From contig NZ_LR656170.1 of the NCBI RefSeq assembly GCF_902168435.1, positions 100,927-164,926 of the forward strand: a DNA stretch of 64,000 nt. The letters run 5' to 3'. Positions 59,286 through 64,000 of the stretch are shown here, piece by piece (the first letter of the stretch is position 1; the number at the start of each line of letters is the position of its first letter). The stretch comes from Bacillus marasmi. Its GTDB lineage: Bacteria; Bacillota; Bacilli; Bacillales; Cytobacillaceae. Made by a program: the position numbers and the translations under genes. A model generated the notes under the pieces. It had not been told where the DNA came from. It saw nothing but the letters and a program-made list of their open reading frames with translations, and made no database searches.

Positions 59286-59372
59286 CGCTAACAACGTCAC
59301 GTTGCCAATAAAGCCGGAGAAACAAGTTTCTCGGAATGACGACTTTACTGTCCAGCTACTCCCCTTTAAAAG
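59276..59372 (-). promoter_or_regulatory. yybP-ykoY manganese riboswitch aptamer
   Basis: On the minus strand the conserved blocks appear in order: AAAGGGGAGTAGC, GTCGTCATTCC, CCGGC, TTGGCAACG and GCGAGACC. These form the two docked loops that bind Mn(II) and Mg. It precedes a TerC-family gene, the typical arrangement. Manganese binding should prevent the adjacent terminator and turn export on. Confidence 0.88.
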
Positions 59373-59465
59373 GAAATATGATATTACTATTAATGTACGG
59401 GAATTTCCCGCTGATGTCAATAAAAAAATGTGAATAACACTTAGGATTAGCTATACTAAAATAAA

Positions 59466-59498
59466 AAAGCTGATCCAACAGTACGTTGAATCAGCTTT
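59466..59498 (-). terminator. Terminator after the heptaheme cytochrome gene
   Basis: AAAGCTGAT and ATCAGCTTT with an inner CAAC/GTTG pairing; minus strand continues TTTTTATTTTAG. Confidence 0.75.
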
Positions 59499-59509
59499 AA
59501 TTTTATTAA

Positions 59510-61231
59510 TTATGGCTGTTCTGGAGTTCCCAGCTTCACAGGTGCGTGTGCTGCACTTTGACGCTGTTCTTTTTCTCTCAAAACTGGATCGGCATTTGTA
59601 GAAGTACCATGACAGGTTGAACATGAAATATTATCATTTGTTCCGTCTTGCAAATGACCAACTTGTTCTGGAGAAGGAATCGTTCCCATTTTACCATACA
59701 TATCAGTTGTTCCGTTATGACACTTCAAACAGAAAGCTCGTTCATTTAATGGCGACCAATCACTAACACCGGTTAGCTTGTCAGCTCTGCTTACATGTCC
59801 AAGATTCTCTTTTAATGAAGCATAATTGTCAGAACCGTGAGTTTCATGGCAATCAGCACATGGCATTTGTCCGCCAGCTGAATAGCCTTCAATTCCAGCA
59901 AAATTGTGACCTGATGCCGCTAGAATATCAGCATCTTCATAGTATTTATTGATGTTCGTAACATTTGAATTAGTACCATCATGGCACTTCAAGCACATTG
60001 TGAATTGAGATGCAAGTCCTGTTGATTTACCATAAGTGTTATTCATATGGTTTTTAATCTTACTTGGATTTGCCTCATTTACATCTGGTGTGCTCAGATC
60101 ATCTCCGATCCATGAAGTATGAGGGTTATGACAGCTCGCACAGGTATAACCTTCTTCCTTCGAAAGTTCATGAACCTGGAAATGTCCGCTATCTTTATCA
60201 TAATTAGCCATTTTTACTGCAATCGTGCCATCATGACAAGCCATACATAATGTTTCTGTTGGATCCTGTGAACCTAGTGTTCCACCTAGTAATTTTTCGT
60301 TTTGTCCAGTATGGGTGCTATGACAGTTAGCACATGAATTAGTGTTATTGCCATAATTCCCGTGAATATCTACAGAATGCTTAAATGAGCGAGTTGTAAA
60401 CTCAAGCGTTTTTGTAATGATACCTAAACCGTCAGCATCTTTAACTGCAGGATTCACAAAGAGATAGTAAGTTTTGTTTGCTGCTAATGCTTGTACTGGT
60501 GTTAAGGTCACCTCAGTGTAGTTTGCTTGCTCTGCAAAAGTCAATGCTATTGGTTCTGAACCATCTTCTGGATAAACAAATACTGGTGGATTATTTTTAT
60601 CAAATACAACTGGTTCGCTAAAAGAAAGATAAATCTTCGAGTTTAACCGAACTTGAGTCATATCCTCTGCTGGTTGATAGTCAGCTACATTCGGTGCTCT
60701 ATCTGCTTCTGGTAAAAGTTGTTCGAAGCCAGCATCCAATTTTTCCTTAACCGTTCCTTTTTCAGGAGTACGTAAATCTAATACTTTGCTGTCTGGAGTA
60801 TTTACTTCCGGAGCATTTTCGTAAGCCATTAGCTTGATGCTAGTGACAAACGGTCTTGGGCCGGAATCCACTGAGGATAATGTTAAGTCATTTTCTACTG
60901 CGGCTTCCAAACTACTTTTAGTAAGAGTTGCTGCAGCAGCCTCATTAGGGGTCGGCTTTCCTTCAGTTGTTTTGTCTGTCGTTGCGCTATCATCAATAGC
61001 TACCCCTGAACCATCAGTAGGTACTGTTGGCGCATTGACCTCTTCATTTACTAATTCAACCTTTGAGTCTTCAGTGCTCGATCCATTTCCGGGTGATTGA
61101 ACTGTATCATTCGGATCACTCGGTGCTGAAAGAGCAATGTTCGCAGGAGAATAGATAAGGAAGGAACTAAAGAAAACGCTCCATATTACGATGTAAGTAA
61201 ATAGCCTTCGTTTATAGTTCATCCTTTTCAC
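59510..61231 (-). CDS. Multiheme c-type cytochrome (7 CXXCH) with Ig-like domain
   Basis: About 573 residues: signal peptide (YIVIWSVFFSSFLIYSPANIA region), a low-complexity acidic stretch, a bacterial Ig/SbsA-like domain around residues 190-300, then seven heme motifs (CANCH, CMACH, CASCH, CLKCH, CADCH, CLKCH, CSTCH) many in CXXCHxxH form (doubled CXXCH family). It is probably cell-surface or membrane-associated and moves electrons to external acceptors. The start is uncertain: GTG 61231 has GAAGAGG nine bases upstream; ATG 61222 and 61240 are alternatives. Confidence 0.85.
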   Translation of the reverse strand: MKRMNYKRRLFTYIVIWSVFFSSFLIYSPANIALSAPSDPNDTVQSPGNGSSTEDSKVELVNEEVNAPTVPTDGSGVAIDDSATTDKTTEGKPTPNEAAAATLTKSSLEAAVENDLTLSSVDSGPRPFVTSIKLMAYENAPEVNTPDSKVLDLRTPEKGTVKEKLDAGFEQLLPEADRAPNVADYQPAEDMTQVRLNSKIYLSFSEPVVFDKNNPPVFVYPEDGSEPIALTFAEQANYTEVTLTPVQALAANKTYYLFVNPAVKDADGLGIITKTLEFTTRSFKHSVDIHGNYGNNTNSCANCHSTHTGQNEKLLGGTLGSQDPTETLCMACHDGTIAVKMANYDKDSGHFQVHELSKEEGYTCASCHNPHTSWIGDDLSTPDVNEANPSKIKNHMNNTYGKSTGLASQFTMCLKCHDGTNSNVTNINKYYEDADILAASGHNFAGIEGYSAGGQMPCADCHETHGSDNYASLKENLGHVSRADKLTGVSDWSPLNERAFCLKCHNGTTDMYGKMGTIPSPEQVGHLQDGTNDNISCSTCHGTSTNADPVLREKEQRQSAAHAPVKLGTPEQP

Positions 61232-61368
61232 GATATTCATCCTCTTCAGTGAAATTATCAAGCATTGACTGAGATTTTGATCTCGAATTTATTATATCAA
61301 CATATTGAATGTTGTTTATGTTCGATAAGTCAATATTTTTGACAATTTGCCGACATGTCTAATAGAAA

Positions 61369-61481
61369 AGTGCAAGCGCCTTGCTCAGGGGCGACAGGCA
61401 CAAGGAGAGACCTGCAGGAAATCCTGATTTCCGGAAGGGCTTGACTTGTGACCCGAGCCCCTAGGCGCTTGCGCTAGACTA
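61369..61481. repeat. Intergenic structured repeat, copy 2
   Basis: CAAGCGCCTTGCTCAGGGGC...GGCGACAGGCACAAG...TTGACTTGTGACCC...GCGCTTGCGCTAGAC. The ends are complementary (AAGCGCCTTG with CTAGGCGCTT). Same block order as 36899-37013. Confidence 0.72.
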
Positions 61482-61490
61482 AAATAATAA

Positions 61491-61522
61491 AACAAGGTAG
61501 TAACAAGCATTACTACCTTGTT
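61491..61522 (-). terminator. Terminator after the first hexaheme cytochrome gene
   Basis: AACAAGGTAGTAA and TTACTACCTTGTT, six-base loop; minus strand continues TTATTATTTTAG. It is nearly the same sequence as the terminator at 62980-63013. Confidence 0.82.
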
Positions 61523-61573
61523 TATGCTAAATTGTACGATAAACCTTACTAGAACAAATAGTTGTGCTATTTA

Positions 61574-62605
61574 TTAGCGTGTTGGTTTACCTGAATAGTT
61601 ACCGCCTGCTACAGGAGGTGTATCAATTTTATGAGTAGTTTGGTGACATGCCCAACATACTGTCATGTTAGTGTATTTCTTAATAGCAGAACCACCAGCA
61701 CTAACATCCTTCATGTATGCTTCAGCTTTTTCTTGTGTCCAACCAGTTCTCACATAATCAGCAACTGTTTTACCAGCCGTGTCTTTTAGAAGCGTAATAT
61801 CTGTACCGTGAGCATAGTGACAGCTTGCACAGTTACGTCCAGCTTTGTAACTGTCTGTTGTATGAGTGTAATGGCCATCTGCACGTTGGTCTCCACTTGA
61901 CTTCAAGTAGTCATCATGACATGTTGCACAGAAGTCAGAATATACGCGTTGTGGTACATCTTCGCGGTTTTCGTTTACAAATTTAGGGCCTTTAGATTGA
62001 TAAATTTTTAGACCTGTAGGACCTGTGCTAGCATTGAAATCAGCAAAAGCAGGGTCTTCAACTAGTTCAAGATCAATCGCAACTGTTGAATAAGTTTTAC
62101 CATTTACAGTTGTTTTTAATAAACGGTCATTTGTAGATCCGTGTGGATTGTGACAGCTAGAACATTGTAGTTCTTCTTCGTTTGCAGTTAAAGCACCAGG
62201 AGCTGAGCCAATTGCTACAGTACCTACATTGTGCATTGAAGCACTGTCATGAGTGCTGTTGAATACACCTGCTCCAGAGTTCTTTTCTACGTTGTAGAAG
62301 CCTAGAGTACCATCATGACATGTTAAGCATAAATCTGCTTCTGTTTCTTCAAACTTTAATAGTGTTGCACTGTCACCATTGTGAGTGCTGTGACAGTTAC
62401 CACAAGAGTTTGTATTGTTTTGGAAGTTACCGTGTGTTCTGTGTGTAGCTACATTGCCATTGTTATCAACTGTACCTACATTAATCCCAGGCGCTGGGTT
62501 GCTTGGAGTTGGAACGAATGGTTCCTCAGCAGAAGCCATTGCTGCAAAAAAGCTTACAAGAATAAGCGTTAGTAGTGCAGTAAAGCTAATTTTTAACTTG
62601 CTCAT
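61574..62605 (-). CDS. Multiheme c-type cytochrome (6 CXXCH), cytochrome c3-like
   Basis: 343 residues. Signal peptide cut after AMASA (residue 26). Heme motifs are CGNCH (68), CLTCH (93), CSSCH, CATCH, CASCH and CWACH, most followed by H two or more residues later as in doubled-CXXCH proteins. Free of any anchor, so probably periplasm-like or wall-bound. It is strongly similar to the next gene upstream in order, spacing and linking sequence (for example SCGNCHSTHNGDSATLL in both). GGGAGG precedes the ATG. Confidence 0.9.
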   Translation of the reverse strand: MSKLKISFTALLTLILVSFFAAMASAEEPFVPTPSNPAPGINVGTVDNNGNVATHRTHGNFQNNTNSCGNCHSTHNGDSATLLKFEETEADLCLTCHDGTLGFYNVEKNSGAGVFNSTHDSASMHNVGTVAIGSAPGALTANEEELQCSSCHNPHGSTNDRLLKTTVNGKTYSTVAIDLELVEDPAFADFNASTGPTGLKIYQSKGPKFVNENREDVPQRVYSDFCATCHDDYLKSSGDQRADGHYTHTTDSYKAGRNCASCHYAHGTDITLLKDTAGKTVADYVRTGWTQEKAEAYMKDVSAGGSAIKKYTNMTVCWACHQTTHKIDTPPVAGGNYSGKPTR

Positions 62606-62979
62606 TAAAAAAACCTCCCTATGTTTCTCTCTTTTTTCTCTGTCTCTTTTTTAAAAATCTAAGTAACTCTTAGTTTTTAGCATCACCTCCTTTAAGGAAG
62701 GACTATCTTCAAGGACATGCGGGGCCTCTTGGGCGTGAAAAAACGTCCTATATAATCCCTGTTTTCTTTACAAAATCTCAATTTTATTTAGGTATCCTAT
62801 TATATTAAGATAACTAAATAAAATTATGATTTTCGTGAATAAAGCGCAATAAAAGCTTTATTAATCAACAATCAAATCCTATCAAACTCTCTTTTATTAT
62901 ATCAGCATAACCCAACTTCTTTTTGCCTCTAGTTGCATAGAATATTACAATTTGTAGGCAATTCATTGAATAGGATAGA

Positions 62980-63013
62980 AAGCAAGGTAATAAATTGTAT
63001 TACTACCTTGCTT
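62980..63013 (-). terminator. Terminator after the second hexaheme cytochrome gene
   Basis: AAGCAAGGTA and TACCTTGCTT with an inner AATA/TATT pairing; minus strand continues TCTATCC, so the T run is weak. The rest of the gap to 62606 holds the leader of the next gene, with an AAAGGAGGTG site at about 62689-62698 that heads only a ten-codon frame. Confidence 0.7.
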
Positions 63014-63060
63014 CTTTCTTACATTTAGGAGTTGAAAAATAGGAAACTATTTGTCGGCTC

Positions 63061-64000
63061 CTATCGGATGTTTGCCTTTTCGTTGAATGTAGGAACATAT
63101 GTGTTATATCTTGAGCTCCATACATAGTTCCAATATTCACCAGTACCAGCTAATGAATCTCCACTTTGTGCTGGCATTGGAGTATCAAGCGGATGACTTG
63201 AAGTGTGGCAAGTCCAACATACAGACATGTTAGTGTATTTCTTAAGTGCAGAACCACCGGCACTTACATCTTTCATGTAATTAGTTGCCGCTTCTTCTGT
63301 CCAACCTTTTCCGCCGTCTGCAACTGGTTTCATATAATCCGCAATAGTTTTACCTGCTGCATCCTTTAGAAGCGTAATATCAGTACCATGAGCATAGTGA
63401 CAGCTTGCGCAGTTACGTCCAGCTGAAGAGCTGTTTGTAGTATGCGAATAATGACCTAGCGCAGTTTCCTTTCCGCTACCAGTATCATACGTGTCATGAC
63501 AAGTAGCACAGAAGTTAGCGTAGTTTACTTTATCAGTGCTACCTGCAGGTCCAACTGATTTTGTAATCTTTAAGCCAGAATTTGTTGAGCTGCTGTTGAT
63601 AGCTTCAAAAGCAGGATCTTCAGTTAATTGTAATTTGATTGGTGTAGTTGTATAAGTTACACCTGCAACAGTTGTTTTTAATAGACGATCGTTTGTAGAT
63701 CCGTGAGGATTGTGACAGCTAGAGCACTGTAACTCCTCTGTTGATTTGTTGTCTAATGCACCAGGAGCTGAACCAATTTCTACTGTTCCAACATTGTGCA
63801 TAGAAGCACTTTCATGAGTTGTGTTGAAAGTACCTGCGCCTGAACCTTGACCTAATACGTTATAGAAACCTAAAGTACCGTCATGGCATGTTAAACACAT
63901 ATCAGCTTCAGTTTCTTCAAACTTTAATAGTGTTGCACTATCTCCGTTGTGGGTGCTGTGACAGTTACCACAAGAGTTTGTATTGTTTTGGAAATTACCG
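63061..64000 (-). CDS. Multiheme c-type cytochrome (6 CXXCH), 5' end outside window
   Basis: Partial; 312 codons visible, open to base 64000. Motifs CGNCH, CLTCH, CSSCH, CATCH, CASCH and CWTCH follow in the same order and spacing as in the gene at 61574-62605, with long shared stretches (ASCHYAHGTDITLLKD). The two are tandem paralogues. The C-terminus differs: here it ends in an extra tail with EYWNYVWSSRYN. The start codon and signal peptide lie beyond the window. Confidence 0.9.
   Translation of the reverse strand, partial: GNFQNNTNSCGNCHSTHNGDSATLLKFEETEADMCLTCHDGTLGFYNVLGQGSGAGTFNTTHESASMHNVGTVEIGSAPGALDNKSTEELQCSSCHNPHGSTNDRLLKTTVAGVTYTTTPIKLQLTEDPAFEAINSSSTNSGLKITKSVGPAGSTDKVNYANFCATCHDTYDTGSGKETALGHYSHTTNSSSAGRNCASCHYAHGTDITLLKDAAGKTIADYMKPVADGGKGWTEEAATNYMKDVSAGGSALKKYTNMSVCWTCHTSSHPLDTPMPAQSGDSLAGTGEYWNYVWSSRYNTYVPTFNEKANIR

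Noticed and set aside
59245-59433. 62-codon plus-strand frame over the riboswitch
   Set aside because: Antisense to the yybP-ykoY aptamer and terminators; the RNA structure explains the sequence.
62655-62700. Ten-codon leader peptide (MLKTKSYLDF) before the hexaheme cytochrome gene
   Set aside because: The AAAGGAGGTG is only a few bases from its ATG and the peptide has no regulatory codon run; left as a remark only.

Overview
This window comes from a low-to-moderate GC, Gram-positive, spore-forming Bacillaceae genome. It carries rapZ-yvcK-trxB, a complete his operon with hisZ, hprK-lgt-ppaX, uvrBA-csbA, minJ-ctpB-ftsX-ftsE-cccB-prfB, strong AAAGGAGG ribosome binding sites and GTG/TTG starts, in nearly the Bacillus subtilis gene order as I remember it. 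The multiheme cytochromes and two apparent UGA-containing redox genes suggest a respiratory, metal-handling soil or sediment Bacillus (Mesobacillus/Neobacillus type), but I cannot name the species from sequence alone.

Layout. 1-4936 (minus): yvcK (partial), rapZ, a Nudix hydrolase, trxB and a TPR gene. 5350-5840: an array of 52-bp tandem repeats. 5884-12571: hisZGDBHAFI behind a good sigma-A promoter. 12683-16562: acetyltransferase, ppaX, yvoD-like gene, lgt, hprK. 16773-24323: a CwlC-like amidase (plus), a yvlB-like gene, uvrA, uvrB, csbA. 24.5-46.5 kb: an accessory block lying where B. subtilis goes almost directly from csbA to minJ. It holds an esterase, a Rieske lipoprotein, csoR-copZ-copA, an MFS transporter, a TVP38-like protein, a second copA, a two-component system, a CcdA-like protein, an HMA-TauE-cupredoxin fusion, two CDF transporters, DoxX and a second 52-bp repeat array. 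46.6-56.0 kb: minJ, ctpB, an M23 hydrolase, ftsX, ftsE, cccB, yitT-like gene and prfB with its programmed frameshift. 56.2-59.4 kb: a CorC-like protein, a YugP-like protease, and a TerC-family manganese exporter behind a yybP-ykoY riboswitch with two tandem terminators. 59.5-64 kb: three multiheme c-type cytochrome genes, the last cut by the window end.

Most notable: two genes in the accessory block read straight through an in-frame TGA at the first position of a redox C-x-x-C motif. One is a PCYCGC-motif lipoprotein (TGA at 32832-32834); the other is a TlpA-like thiol-disulfide lipoprotein (TGA at 44154-44152, minus). Each has a compact stem-loop 20-21 nt downstream, the spacing and form of a bacterial SECIS element. 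I read both as selenoproteins with U-D-x-C active sites in an extracytoplasmic thiol/copper module. The sel genes themselves are not in the window.

Other themes are CsoR operators repeated inside the copper genes, an RBS-burying hairpin before a small secreted protein, and several families of palindromic or tandem intergenic repeats, including two arrays with the same 52-bp period.
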